Position numbers and translations under genes: made by a program | NCBI RefSeq assembly: GCF_040654195.1 | Contig: NZ_JBFAHM010000001.1 | Location: forward strand, 124,001 to 188,000 | Direction: 5' to 3' | Length of the DNA: 64,000 bases | Source: Hamadaea sp013361475 | GTDB lineage: Bacteria; Actinomycetota; Actinomycetes; Mycobacteriales; Micromonosporaceae | Part shown: positions 28,312 to 37,230 of the stretch, in pieces | Layout of the letters: each line of letters opens with the position of its first letter | Position numbering within the stretch: the first letter of the stretch is position 1 | The notes under the pieces: generated by a model | The model's database searches: none | What the model saw: the letters and a program-made list of their open reading frames with translations, nothing else | Told to the model about the DNA's origin: nothing

Positions 28312-29856
28312 TCAGACGAAGCTGAACTGCTGATGCGTGAGGTCGGTGCAGTCGCTCAGCACGAGCCGAGCGGCGTCGGCGGTGCTCGCGCCCGCGATCG
28401 TCAGACATCGTGCCGTCGCCGCCTCGACCAGGCGGAGGTAGCCGTCACCGGTCGGCACGAGCCGGAACGACTGACTGCCGCCCGATCCGCAGGTCCACTG
28501 GACGACTTGCGTGTTCTCCGCCGCCGTCTGCGCGTCCAGGCACTTCCCGCTCTCCACGCCCTGGACGCGGTAGTAGTACGCGTTCGCGGCGGCGAAGGTG
28601 AACTTCTGGTTCGACCCCGTCCAGCAGGTGTACTGCTGAAGCGCCGCACCGTCGGCCAGGCTGTGCCCGGAGACGTCCAGGCACTTCCCGCTGTTGCGGG
28701 CCTGGATGCGCACCTGGCCCGTGGGCGCCGCGGACCAGCTGCCCGGCGGCAGGTAACCGGTGATCGCCGCGATCGCCGGATCGCTCGGCCCGACCGCCAG
28801 CCCGCAGCCGGTCGGATCGGCCAGGCTGCGATTCCAGACGAGGACGCCGGACACACCCGATTGCGTGAGGTAGCTGTCGAACTTCTGCAGGATCGCGCCC
28901 GCACGCGTCGCGACGTCCGTGGTGTAGGTGATCACCGCGCCGGTGCTGTAGTTCGTGGCCGAGCAGGTGCCGGCGCCCGCCTTGACACCGCTCTCGCCGA
29001 TGATGAGCGGCTTGTTGATGCTCTGCATCGCCGTACGCGTAGGCGACAGGTGCGGCGAGACGATCGCCCGGTCGAGCACGCCGTCACTGTTGCCGTCGTA
29101 GTCGTAGTCGTACTCGTGCAGGCTGCCGACGTCCACATTGGGCCCACCGTGCACGTACGCGTAGTCCGTCGTGCCGTTCGTGTACTCGGCTAGCGTCCCG
29201 CTCTCGACCAGGTGGTTGGGGTCGGCGTTCTTGATGGCAGCCGCCACGGTGTCGAAGAACGACCGCATCTCGGTCAGAAACGCCGGCTTGTCCGCCGACG
29301 CGATGGATGTGCGGTGACCCGGCTCGTTCATGATCTCCCACATGCCGACGGCGGGCGACGTGCTGTAGCGCTGCGCGACCTGGGCGACCCACGGCAGGTA
29401 GACCGTCTGATAACCGGTCTGGTACCAGGCGCGGGTCTTGCCGCTGTCATTGACGGCCGGGTTGTTGGCACCGTCCTTCTCACAGTTGCTGGGCCCGTCG
29501 GCCAGCGAGAAGATCACCTTCTGTCGATGCGCCGCCGCCTTGGCGATGATCAGGTCGAGCGCGGTGGTCGTCACCGGCGACAGCGAGGGGGCGAAGGCCC
29601 ACACTCGGGTCAGGCTCAGCGGCGGCAGGCCGGCGAAGTAGGCGTCCATCTGGCCGGCCGTCCAGGCCGCACCGGTGGCGCAGCCGGCCATTCCGTATGC
29701 GTTGAAGCCGACGAACTGATAGGGCAGCCCATCCAGCATCAACGTCGATCCGTTGCGATAGACGAATCCGGTCGCGGCGACCGCCTGCGCCGGACCCGCC
29801 GGGACCAGCACGCCGAAGAACAAAGCCACCGCGAGCACGCCGGCCCTGAGCCGCAT
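28312..29856 (-). CDS. Secreted GH5-type glycoside hydrolase with ricin-type CBM13
   Basis: This is a 514-residue secreted enzyme. A signal peptide of about 25 residues ends in PAQA. The catalytic TIM barrel (about 30-350) has the acid/base in MWEIMNEPG and a probable nucleophile in LIIGESGV, as in family 5 mannanases. A C-terminal beta-trefoil (about 375-514) has repeated GKCLD and QxF/QxW motifs typical of ricin-type carbohydrate binding. It probably cuts plant beta-mannan or a related glucan outside the cell. It is convergent to the metallopeptidase gene and stands alone. Confidence 0.85.
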   Translation of the reverse strand: MRLRAGVLAVALFFGVLVPAGPAQAVAATGFVYRNGSTLMLDGLPYQFVGFNAYGMAGCATGAAWTAGQMDAYFAGLPPLSLTRVWAFAPSLSPVTTTALDLIIAKAAAHRQKVIFSLADGPSNCEKDGANNPAVNDSGKTRAWYQTGYQTVYLPWVAQVAQRYSTSPAVGMWEIMNEPGHRTSIASADKPAFLTEMRSFFDTVAAAIKNADPNHLVESGTLAEYTNGTTDYAYVHGGPNVDVGSLHEYDYDYDGNSDGVLDRAIVSPHLSPTRTAMQSINKPLIIGESGVKAGAGTCSATNYSTGAVITYTTDVATRAGAILQKFDSYLTQSGVSGVLVWNRSLADPTGCGLAVGPSDPAIAAITGYLPPGSWSAAPTGQVRIQARNSGKCLDVSGHSLADGAALQQYTCWTGSNQKFTFAAANAYYYRVQGVESGKCLDAQTAAENTQVVQWTCGSGGSQSFRLVPTGDGYLRLVEAATARCLTIAGASTADAARLVLSDCTDLTHQQFSFV

Positions 29857-29969
29857 GTTTCCTCCCCCATGAGTGCGAGCGTTCCGATCCTAAAGGCGGC
29901 GGCCGACACTTGCGGGGGCGTCGTAGGCTGCTTTTCCACACCCTCGTAATCCCGCCAAGGAGCACCCCC

Positions 29970-30707
29970 ATGCGCAGTGCGCTGTTTTCCGCGGAGAACC
30001 TGGAGAAGGAGTCCACCGAGCCCGGGCTGCGCCTCCAGAACTCGAAGATGCTGAAGGTCGAGCTGAACGGCGAGGTCATGGCTCGGACCGGCGCCATGGT
30101 CGCGTACCAGGGTCAGATGCAGTTCCAGGCGCTCGGCTCGGGCGGCGTCGGCAAGTGGATCAAGAAGGCGATCACCGGCGAAGGCGTACCGCTGATGAAG
30201 GTGACCGGCCGGGGCGACCTGTTCCTCGCCGACCGCGCCGCCGACATCCACCTGATCGACCTGGACCACGGTGACGCGCTGTCCATCAACGGCGCCAACG
30301 TGCTCGCCTTCGAGCCGACCCTGAACTACGACATCAAGATGGTTCAGGGCATGGGCATGCTCTCCTCGGCCGGCCTGTTCAACTGCGTGTTCAGCGGCAA
30401 GGGCCGGATCGCGATCACCACCGCGGGCACGCCCGTCGTCCTCACCGTCGACGCGCCCACCTACGCCGACCCCCAGGCCGCCATCTGCTGGTCGGCCAGC
30501 CTGCAGACCGGCTACCACCGGGCCGACCAGCTCGGACTCGGCACCCTGATCGGCCGGAGCACCGGCGAGGCCTTCACGATGAGCTTCACCGGCCAGGGAT
30601 TCGTCGTCGTCCAGCCGTCCGAGGAGCCGCCGCAGGGCATGGCGGGCCACGGCTCCGGCCAGCAGGCCGGTGGCGGCGGCATGCTGGGCGGCCTGCTCGG
30701 CAACTGA
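29970..30707 (+). CDS. AIM24-family protein
   Basis: This is a 245-residue protein with the AIM24 beta-helix-like fold. Conserved steps include LKVELNGEVMARTGAMVAYQ, GEGVPLMKVTGRGDLFLAD and FNCVFSGKGRIAITTAGTPV. The tail is Gly/Gln-rich and flexible. AIM24 relatives occur in bacteria without a firm biochemical role, and there is no signal peptide. The ATG at 29970 has a good AAGGAG ribosome site, and an in-frame ATG 60 nt upstream is not needed. It stands divergent from the GH5-type gene. Confidence 0.85.
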   Translation: MRSALFSAENLEKESTEPGLRLQNSKMLKVELNGEVMARTGAMVAYQGQMQFQALGSGGVGKWIKKAITGEGVPLMKVTGRGDLFLADRAADIHLIDLDHGDALSINGANVLAFEPTLNYDIKMVQGMGMLSSAGLFNCVFSGKGRIAITTAGTPVVLTVDAPTYADPQAAICWSASLQTGYHRADQLGLGTLIGRSTGEAFTMSFTGQGFVVVQPSEEPPQGMAGHGSGQQAGGGGMLGGLLGN

Positions 30708-30771
30708 GCGCCCCCTTGTTCGGCCCGCCGAGCGGACAGCGCGGCGGGCCGTTCCGCGTCAGAATGACCTG

Positions 30772-31440
30772 ATGTCGGAAGACGTCTTGGAGTTCGGCTC
30801 GCCCGCCTCGGCCGCGTCTCGGTTCCGTGCGCCGCAGTTCACCCTGCCGCCGCTCGTGGCGCCGCTGCTGGCCGCGTTGAGTGTGGCGTGCTTCTTCGGC
30901 TCGCTGATGTATCCCTGGCAGACGACCCGTCTGGTGACCGCAGCCGAGTACGCGTCCATCAACAACACCGACATCGTCACGTATGCCACGAACACCGGGG
31001 TCGGCTACGCGTACCTGGTCGGGATGATGGGCCTCGGCGCGATCACCGCGACCGCGATCCTCGGACGCCGGCGGCAGCGGCGGCCGCTGATGCTGGCCGG
31101 AGCGGGTCTGAGCACGATGCTGCTGGTCCTGCTCGTCTCGTTGATCGCGCTCGGCGGGCGGCAGATCGTGGCGACCTACATCATCGGCGCGCCCGCCAGT
31201 GCGACCAGTCAGCTGGAGGTGGGCCTCTACCTGGCCCTGGCCGCGCCCGTCGCGGCCACGCTGGCCATGGTGCTGAGTCTCGCCGCCCGCCGTCGCCGGA
31301 TGCTCCTGGACGAGCCGATCTACGACGACGACGTGGACGCCGTCGCCGACCTCACCGTGACCCCGTACGCTGACCGATCGGCGCACCGAAACCGAGGTGA
31401 GACAGATCAACGGCGCTCGGTAGGCTTGTCGCATGATTGA
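30772..31440 (+). CDS. Four-helix membrane protein upstream of serS
   Basis: This 222-residue protein has a short cytoplasmic N-terminus, membrane helices near residues 28-48, 80-100, 107-128 and 152-172, and a basic/acidic tail. No family is recognised. The ATG has a CAGAAT hexamer 6 nt upstream and no ribosome site. The last 8 nt overlap serS, which has its own -10 box inside this gene's 3' end. Confidence 0.65.
   Translation: MSEDVLEFGSPASAASRFRAPQFTLPPLVAPLLAALSVACFFGSLMYPWQTTRLVTAAEYASINNTDIVTYATNTGVGYAYLVGMMGLGAITATAILGRRRQRRPLMLAGAGLSTMLLVLLVSLIALGGRQIVATYIIGAPASATSQLEVGLYLALAAPVAATLAMVLSLAARRRRMLLDEPIYDDDVDAVADLTVTPYADRSAHRNRGETDQRRSVGLSHD
31421..31426 (+). promoter_or_regulatory. 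-10 box of leaderless serS transcript
   Basis: TAGGCT lies exactly 6 nt before the serS ATG and inside the 3' end of the membrane-protein gene. No T-box or ribosome site is visible. Confidence 0.55.
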
Positions 31441-32692
31441 TCTGCGCCTGCTCCGGGACGACCCGGACCTCTTCCGAGCCAGCCAGCGCGCCCGCGGCGA
31501 GAGCGAGTCGTCCGTCGAGCGCCTGCTGAGTGCGGATGAGGCGCGCAGGTCCGCCGTGCAGCGCTTCGAGGCGCTGCGGGCCGAGCAGAAGACCTTGGGC
31601 AACTCGATCCGGCATGCGCAGGGCGACGAGAAGACCGCCCTGCTGGAGCGCACGAAGCAGCTCGCCGCGGAGGTCAAGGCGGCCGAGTCGGCGGCCGGGG
31701 AGGCCGAGGAGGAGCTGCGCCAGGCTCAGCTCGCCGTGGCGAACCTGGTCGAGCCGGACACCCCGCCCGGCGGCGAGGACGACTACGTCGTGCTCAAGGA
31801 GGTCGGGGTCAAGCCCGACATCGCCGACCCGAGGGATCACCTCGCGCTCGGCGAGCTGCTCGGCGCGATCGACACTCCGCGCGGGGCGAAGGTCTCGGGC
31901 GCTCGCTTCTACTACCTGACCGGGATCGGCGCTCTCCTCGAGAACGCCCTGCTCCAGCTCGGCATCCAGCAGGCGGTGGAGAACGGCTTCATCCCGATGG
32001 TGCCGCCCGTGCTGGTGAAGCCGGAGTCGATGGAGGGCACCGGCTACCTCGGCGCCCACGCCACGGAGGTCTACCACCTCCCGGCCGACGACCTCTACCT
32101 CGTCGGCACGAGCGAGGTGCCGCTGGCGGCGTACCACAAGGACGAGATCCTGGACATCGACGGACCGCGACGCTACGTCGCCTGGTCGACCTGCTTCCGC
32201 CGGGAGGCGGGGTCTTACGGCAAGGACACTCGGGGCATCATCCGCGTGCACCAGTTCAACAAGGCCGAGATGTTCGTGTTCTGCGCCCCCGAGGAGGCGC
32301 AGGCGGAGCACAAGCGCCTGCTGGCCTGGGAGGAGGAGCTGCTCGGCAAGCTGGAGCTGCCCTACCGGGTGATCGACACCGCCGCCGGCGACCTCGGTTC
32401 GAGCGCGGCCCGCAAGTACGACTGCGAGGCGTGGCTGCCGAGCCAGGGCCGCTACCGCGAGGTCACGAGCACCTCGAACTGCACGACCTTCCAGGCGCGG
32501 CGGCTCAACATCCGCTACCGCGACGCGGACGGCAAGTCGCAGACGGTCGCGACCCTGAACGGCACGCTGGCCACCACCCGGATGCTCGTGCCGCTGCTGG
32601 AGAACCACCAGCAGCCCGACGGGTCGGTCCGGGTGCCGAAGGCGTTGCAGCCCTTCCTCGGCGGACGCGACCTGCTCGAACCGATCAAGTGA
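31433..32692 (+). CDS. serS: Seryl-tRNA synthetase
   Basis: This 419-residue class II synthetase charges tRNA-Ser. An N-terminal antiparallel coiled coil (about 30-105) reaches for the long variable arm of tRNA-Ser. The catalytic domain shows motif 2 (FRREAGSYGKDTRGIIR), the serine-binding TSEVPL segment and the C-terminal motif 3 region (GTLATTRMLVPLLENHQ). The length is usual. It overlaps the upstream membrane-protein gene by 8 nt and the following HAD gene by 4 nt. Confidence 0.97.
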   Translation: MIDLRLLRDDPDLFRASQRARGESESSVERLLSADEARRSAVQRFEALRAEQKTLGNSIRHAQGDEKTALLERTKQLAAEVKAAESAAGEAEEELRQAQLAVANLVEPDTPPGGEDDYVVLKEVGVKPDIADPRDHLALGELLGAIDTPRGAKVSGARFYYLTGIGALLENALLQLGIQQAVENGFIPMVPPVLVKPESMEGTGYLGAHATEVYHLPADDLYLVGTSEVPLAAYHKDEILDIDGPRRYVAWSTCFRREAGSYGKDTRGIIRVHQFNKAEMFVFCAPEEAQAEHKRLLAWEEELLGKLELPYRVIDTAAGDLGSSAARKYDCEAWLPSQGRYREVTSTSNCTTFQARRLNIRYRDADGKSQTVATLNGTLATTRMLVPLLENHQQPDGSVRVPKALQPFLGGRDLLEPIK

Positions 32693-33531
32693 CCGTTCCG
32701 AGTCGTCCGGCCCGCCTCGCCGGGCCGGACTTCGCTCCCCAGGCGAAGCGGCCGAAGCTCGTCGTCACCGATCTGGACGGCACGATCGTCCGGACCGACG
32801 GCACAGTCTCCGCCCGGACTGACGCCGCCTTCGACCGCGTACGCGATGCCGGGATTCCCATCGTCGGCGCGACCGGTCGGGGGCCGCGGCTGACCGGCAT
32901 GTCCCGGGGCGACCTGCCGAGCGCGGACTACTTCGTCCTCGGCGGCGGCGGACGGGTGCTCGACCTCACCGGGGAGGAGCCCCGCGTACTGCGGGATCTG
33001 CGCTTCTCCGGCCGCGTGCTGGCCGAGTTGATGCCGCAGCTGGAGGCGGAGTTCGGCCCGTTGCAGCTGACCGTCGAGGCGCTCGACGCCGAAAACGCGC
33101 CACTGTGGAGCGAATGGGAGCAGTGGCCCTACCCCGACCCGATCGAGCTGCGTACGCGGGACGAGATGTTCGCCGCCTCGATCATCAAGGGCTTCCTCCA
33201 GGTCGCTCCGGAGCTGGGGGCGCGCCTGACGCAGGAGGCGCGGCACCGTGACGTCGAGATCATCCAGGCGTGGCCGGGGTTCGTGGAGATCCACCCGCAC
33301 GGCGTGGACAAGGCGACCGGGCTCACCGTCGTGACCGAACTGCTCGGCATCGACCCGGCCGACGTCCTCGTCTTCGGCGACCAGCTCAACGACGTGGCCA
33401 GCTTCGCCTGGGCAGGTCATCGGGTGGCGGTCGCCAACGGCCATCCGATCCTGCTCGGGATGGCCGACGAGGTGACGGCCGCCAACGATGCCGACGGGGT
33501 CGCCGAGTACCTCGAACGCCTTTTCCCGTAA
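32689..33531 (+). CDS. HAD-superfamily hydrolase (Cof-type)
   Basis: This is a 280-residue phosphatase of the Cof/YbiV type. Motif I is VVTDLDGTIVRTDG with two Asp, and motif IV is DVLVFGDQLNDVASF with the metal-binding Asp pair. A large C2 cap lies between them, and the end AGHRVAVANGHP is typical. It probably dephosphorylates sugar phosphates or a flavin precursor. The GTG start overlaps the serS stop by 4 nt (GTGA), so it is translationally coupled to serS. Confidence 0.9.
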   Translation: MTVPSRPARLAGPDFAPQAKRPKLVVTDLDGTIVRTDGTVSARTDAAFDRVRDAGIPIVGATGRGPRLTGMSRGDLPSADYFVLGGGGRVLDLTGEEPRVLRDLRFSGRVLAELMPQLEAEFGPLQLTVEALDAENAPLWSEWEQWPYPDPIELRTRDEMFAASIIKGFLQVAPELGARLTQEARHRDVEIIQAWPGFVEIHPHGVDKATGLTVVTELLGIDPADVLVFGDQLNDVASFAWAGHRVAVANGHPILLGMADEVTAANDADGVAEYLERLFP

Positions 33532-33534
33532 GGA

Positions 33535-34140
33535 CTACAGCCAGCCCTGCGCTCGGGCCGCCTGCACCGCTTCCATCCGGTTACGCGTACCGGTCTTGCC
33601 GATGGCGGCGGAGAGGTAGTTGCGAACGGTGCTCTCCGACAGGTGCAGCCGCGTCGCGATCTCCGCGATCGTCGCCCCGTCGACCGCCGCCGACAGGACG
33701 TCGCGTTCCCGGTCGGTGAGCGGATTCGGCCCGGCCGCCAGGGCCGCGGTGGCCAGCGCCGGGTCGACGACGGTCTGCCCGGCCAGCACTTTGCGGATCG
33801 ACGACGCGAGCTCCTCGACCGGCCCGTCCTTGACGAGGAAGCCTCGGGCGCCGGCGTCCATGGCGCGCCGAAGGTAGCCGGGCCGTCCGAAGGTCGTGAG
33901 AATGACGACCTTGCAGTCGGGCACCTCGGTCCGCAGGTCGGCGGCCGCGTCGAGACCGGTCCGGCCAGGCATCTCGATGTCCAGCAGGGCGACGTCAGGC
34001 CGGTGCTCCCGTGCCGCCGACACGACCAGGTCACCCCGGTCGACCTGCGCCACGACCTCGATGTCCTCCTCCAGCCCGAGGAGCAGCGCCAGCGCGCCGC
34101 GCATCATCCCCTGGTCCTCGGCCAGCAGCACGCGGATCAC
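33535..34140 (-). CDS. NarL/DesR-type response regulator
   Basis: This is a 201-residue response regulator. The receiver domain (about 1-120) has the acidic pocket at LLAEDQ, the phospho-acceptor in LLDIEMPG near residue 54 and the conserved Lys in GFLVKDGP. A LuxR-type helix-turn-helix (about 138-198, LTDRERDVLSA and SESTVRNYLSAAIGK) follows. It overlaps the kinase gene by 4 nt. A strong palindrome before the ABC genes is a candidate binding site. Confidence 0.93.
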   Translation of the reverse strand: MIRVLLAEDQGMMRGALALLLGLEEDIEVVAQVDRGDLVVSAAREHRPDVALLDIEMPGRTGLDAAADLRTEVPDCKVVILTTFGRPGYLRRAMDAGARGFLVKDGPVEELASSIRKVLAGQTVVDPALATAALAAGPNPLTDRERDVLSAAVDGATIAEIATRLHLSESTVRNYLSAAIGKTGTRNRMEAVQAARAQGWL

Positions 34141-35318
34141 CCCGCACTCCCTTCTCGCGGCACGTCCGCGCGCAAGGTGAACCCGGGCGCGCCCACGGTC
34201 AGCGTTCCGTCCAGCGCCGTCAGACGCTCACGCAACCCTCGCAGGCCGTTGCCCTCGCTCACGGCCGAACCGCCGCCCCGTCCGTCGTCGCGTACCGTCA
34301 GCGACCATGCGGCCGCGCTGCGGTCCAGCAGCATCCGACAGGTACGCGCACCGCTGTGGCGGATGACGTTGGTGGCCGCCTCGCGTACCACCCAGGCGAA
34401 AGCCTGATCCACAGCGGACGGCAACTCGTCGGTGCGGACGGCGAGCCGGATGGTCGTCTCGATGCCGGCGTCCGTGAGCGCCTCGCGGGCCCCGTGCAGC
34501 TCGTCGGAGAGCGGGCGTTCGCGGTAACCGGTGACCGCCTCGCGGACCTCGGCCAGGGCCTGGCGCCCGACCTGCTCGATCTCCGCGGCCTCCTTGGCGG
34601 CCGCGGCCGGGTCCCGTTCGGCGAGCCGCCGGACCACTTCGGACTTGACCACGATGAGCGACAGCGAGTGACCGAGCAGGTCGTGGAGGTCGCGGGCGAA
34701 GCGCAGACGCTCCTGCTCGACCGCCGACCTCGCGAGTTCGGTCCGCGTCCGGTCGAGTTCACGGATCAGCCGGATCATGTTCCGGACCACCAGCACCATC
34801 GCCGTCGCGAGCAGCACGTTGAGGACGAGCGACGCGACGTCGCCCAGCTTGTCCCCGGCGAGCAGACCCATCCCACCGAGGAGGAGCGAACTGCCCCCGA
34901 CCCAGAAGTACGCCGTCGGCGGCGGGTAGAGCGAGACCCCGGCCACCGCCACATAGAGGATGAGGATCAGCGCGCCGCCGGCCGCCTCCCGCGTGTAGAA
35001 CACGGCGAGGATGATCCCGAGCACCGTGAAGGCCCAGAGCGCTGCCTGGTCGCGGAGCGGCGGGAACGGCAGCCGGCTGCCGAACCCCCGCATGACCACG
35101 TAGAGATACAGGGCGACATACGCCGCGAACAGCACGAAGGCGAGCCACGGGGTGTCCGTGGCTCGCAGGACGTCGTCCGCGAGGCTGAGGATCGGAAAGG
35201 ACCAGACCAGCGCCCACACCCCGCCGATCATTCGCCGCTTGCGCAGCTCCTTCGGGGTGATCGGATCGCTGAGCCGGGCCCTTTCCTCAGCCGACATGAA
35301 CGGCGCGAAGATCTTCAT
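34137..35318 (-). CDS. DesK-like sensor histidine kinase
   Basis: This is a 393-residue kinase. About five membrane helices fill residues 25-165, with very short loops and no large sensor domain, as in DesK. The HisKA_3 phospho-acceptor lies in FARDLHDLLGHSLSLI. The ATPase domain shows VREAATNVIRHSGA (N box) and DDGRGGG (G1 box). Family members sense membrane thickness, lipids or antibiotics. The regulator gene follows and overlaps by 4 nt, and an ABC exporter pair lies just upstream in the same direction. Confidence 0.92.
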   Translation of the reverse strand: MKIFAPFMSAEERARLSDPITPKELRKRRMIGGVWALVWSFPILSLADDVLRATDTPWLAFVLFAAYVALYLYVVMRGFGSRLPFPPLRDQAALWAFTVLGIILAVFYTREAAGGALILILYVAVAGVSLYPPPTAYFWVGGSSLLLGGMGLLAGDKLGDVASLVLNVLLATAMVLVVRNMIRLIRELDRTRTELARSAVEQERLRFARDLHDLLGHSLSLIVVKSEVVRRLAERDPAAAAKEAAEIEQVGRQALAEVREAVTGYRERPLSDELHGAREALTDAGIETTIRLAVRTDELPSAVDQAFAWVVREAATNVIRHSGARTCRMLLDRSAAAWSLTVRDDGRGGGSAVSEGNGLRGLRERLTALDGTLTVGAPGFTLRADVPREGSAG

Positions 35319-35324
35319 CGCGGT

Positions 35325-36053
35325 TTATTTTGCCGCTGCCGAGCGTCGATAGGCCAGCGCCGCGAGCGCGGCGAACACGACGGCCCATCCGGCGATGATC
35401 GCCCAGCCCGCGCCCGACTGGGCGTCCTGCTGGAGGACCGACACCCCGGCCTGAGTGAATCGGTAGCTCGGCGACCACTCGACGATCTGGCGCATCAGCT
35501 TCGGCATGTCGTCGGTGCTGATGAAGATCCCACCGGCGAAGGCCAGCCCGAAGCTCACCAGGAAGCTGGCCGGCTGGGCCAGGTTCGGCGGCAGGACGAA
35601 GCCGACGGCCAGGCCGACCAGGGCGAACGGAACGCTGCCCAGCCACATGAAGAGCACCAGCAGGGCCAGCTGACCGCCGCCGAAGTCGACGTCCCGGGCC
35701 ATCCCGATCAGGCTCACCACCAGCACCGCCGGGATCGCCACCAGGGAGCAGGCGATCGCCTTCGTGACCACCACGACCGCGGGCGGCAGGGGCGTGATGC
35801 GGAGCTGCCGCAGCCACCCGGCGGTGCGCTCGTGGGAGACCCCGACACCGCTGGAGAAGGTGCCCAGCAACGCCCCGTACGCCGCCCACGCGACCATCAG
35901 ATAGGCGAGGATGTCCTTCGTGTCCTCCGGCGTGTTGCCCTTGATCGAGCCGCCCAGGGCGAGGAACAGGATCACCGGCATGGCCACGGTCAGGATGATC
36001 AACCGCGGTTCGCGGTACATCCGGCGCAGCTCGAACTTCAGGTACGCAAGCAT
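35325..36053 (-). CDS. ABC-2-type transporter permease
   Basis: This is a 242-residue permease with six predicted helices and a basic N-terminus (MLAYLKFELRRMYREPR) typical of ABC-2 exporters of the DrrB/YadH type. The ATG at 36053 begins 1 bp after the ATPase stop, so the two are coupled. It probably exports a lipid-like or drug-like compound. The kinase gene follows after 6 bp, which makes an ATPase-permease-kinase-regulator operon. Confidence 0.9.
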   Translation of the reverse strand: MLAYLKFELRRMYREPRLIILTVAMPVILFLALGGSIKGNTPEDTKDILAYLMVAWAAYGALLGTFSSGVGVSHERTAGWLRQLRITPLPPAVVVVTKAIACSLVAIPAVLVVSLIGMARDVDFGGGQLALLVLFMWLGSVPFALVGLAVGFVLPPNLAQPASFLVSFGLAFAGGIFISTDDMPKLMRQIVEWSPSYRFTQAGVSVLQQDAQSGAGWAIIAGWAVVFAALAALAYRRSAAAK

Positions 36054-36054
36054 C

Positions 36055-36948
36055 TCAGACCTCCGAGGCGGCGCTGGTGAGGGCGAGGAAGGCTTCTTCG
36101 AGGCCGGCACCGGCCACTTCGAGGTTGCCGAAGGCGCGGCCGCTGGTCACCAGGGCGCGCACGGTGGCGTCGGAGTCGTCGCTGCGCAGCAGGGCGCGAT
36201 CGCCTCGGATGTCGACGGCGGTCACCCCGGGGAGCCGATCCAGCCCGGCCGTCCCGGCCCCTTCGAGATCGAAGCTCACCGTACGCCCGGAGACGGCCTT
36301 CTTGATCTGCGCGCCGCTGCCGTCGGCGATGATCCGGCCGCCGGAGACCACGATCACGCGATCGGCGAAGTCATCGGCCTCGGCCAGATAGTGGGTCGCG
36401 AACAGCACTGTCCGGCCCCCTTCGGCGTACGACCGCATGGTCGCCCAGAACGCCTGGCGGCTGGCCACGTCCATGGCCGAGGTCGGCTCGTCGAGCACCA
36501 GCAGATCGGGGTTGCCCGCGAGGGCGAAGGCGAACCGGGCGCGCTGCGCCTGGCCGCCGGACAGCTTGTCCAGCCGCCGGTTGGCGATGTCGGTGAGGTC
36601 GGCCGTCTGCAGGATCTGCCCGGTGGGCAGCGGCTTCGGGTAGATCGAGCGGGCGAGTTCGATCAGCTCCCGCACGGTCGCGTTCGGCACGAAACCCGCG
36701 TCCTGCAGCATCGCGCCGATCCGTCCGGCGCGGACGGCCTTGTGCGGGTTGGTCCCGAACACCTCGACCGTGCCGGCGCTCGGCTCGATCAGGCCGAGCA
36801 GCATGTTGATCGTGGTGGACTTGCCCGCGCCGTTCGGGCCGAGCAGGGCCACCGTCTCCCCAGGGGCGATCGACAGATCAATGCCGTCGACCGCCCGCAC
36901 CGAGCCGAAGTCCTTCGTGACCCCGGTCAGTTTCAGTGCGTCCGTCAT
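36055..36948 (-). CDS. ABC transporter ATP-binding protein (exporter type)
   Basis: This 297-residue ATPase has Walker A GPNGAGKST near 37-45, signature LSGGQAQR and Walker B LLVLDEPTSAMD, with a C-terminal regulatory extension (about 215-297) seen in DrrA-like exporters. It energises the permease encoded next to it. It is the first gene of the operon. The palindrome AGGACAATTGTCCT lies 60 bp before the start and is a likely operator for the regulator of this operon. Confidence 0.93.
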   Translation of the reverse strand: MTDALKLTGVTKDFGSVRAVDGIDLSIAPGETVALLGPNGAGKSTTINMLLGLIEPSAGTVEVFGTNPHKAVRAGRIGAMLQDAGFVPNATVRELIELARSIYPKPLPTGQILQTADLTDIANRRLDKLSGGQAQRARFAFALAGNPDLLVLDEPTSAMDVASRQAFWATMRSYAEGGRTVLFATHYLAEADDFADRVIVVSGGRIIADGSGAQIKKAVSGRTVSFDLEGAGTAGLDRLPGVTAVDIRGDRALLRSDDSDATVRALVTSGRAFGNLEVAGAGLEEAFLALTSAASEV

Positions 36949-37007
36949 GGGATCGACGGTAGGCGGCGGGCGGCTTCGCTTTCAGATCCGGCGATCCCGA
37001 GTTCGAC

Positions 37008-37021
37008 AGGACAATTGTCCT
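37008..37021. promoter_or_regulatory. Palindromic operator AGGACAATTGTCCT
   Basis: A perfect 14-bp dyad lies 60 bp before the ABC ATPase start and is the only strong dyad in the promoter region. NarL/DesR-type regulators commonly bind such inverted repeats upstream of the linked ABC operon, so autoregulation is likely. The link is inferred. Confidence 0.6.
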
Positions 37022-37120
37022 ACCGATTTTGTCGCCCGCCCGACAGCGCCGCACTTTAAGCGCGCTGTCGCGCCGCCGCCGTGGTTAGCGCCGCCGCCGC
37101 CGTTAGCGGCAGATCAGGAT

Positions 37121-37155
37121 TCTCGGTCGAATCTTGGCGCATGATTCGACCGAGA
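37121..37155. terminator. 13-bp perfect hairpin downstream of bpa
   Basis: Arms 37121-37133 and 37143-37155 are perfectly complementary around a 9-nt loop, about 75 bp beyond the bpa stop. An outer imperfect extension begins with ATCAGG and ends with GTGATC, recalling the GATC palindromes found elsewhere here. It probably ends bpa transcription. Confidence 0.6.
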
Positions 37156-37230
37156 TCCGTGATCCAGTGCCTACGGGGTTCCGCCTTCACGGCCGTGCCA
37201 GCGCCCCGCGGCGGGGCGGGCCGACAGCGC

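Noticed and set aside
31300..31432. T-box leader upstream of serS
   Set aside because: The region is the coding end of a membrane-protein gene with a -10 box 6 nt before the ATG, so there is no room for a leader RNA.
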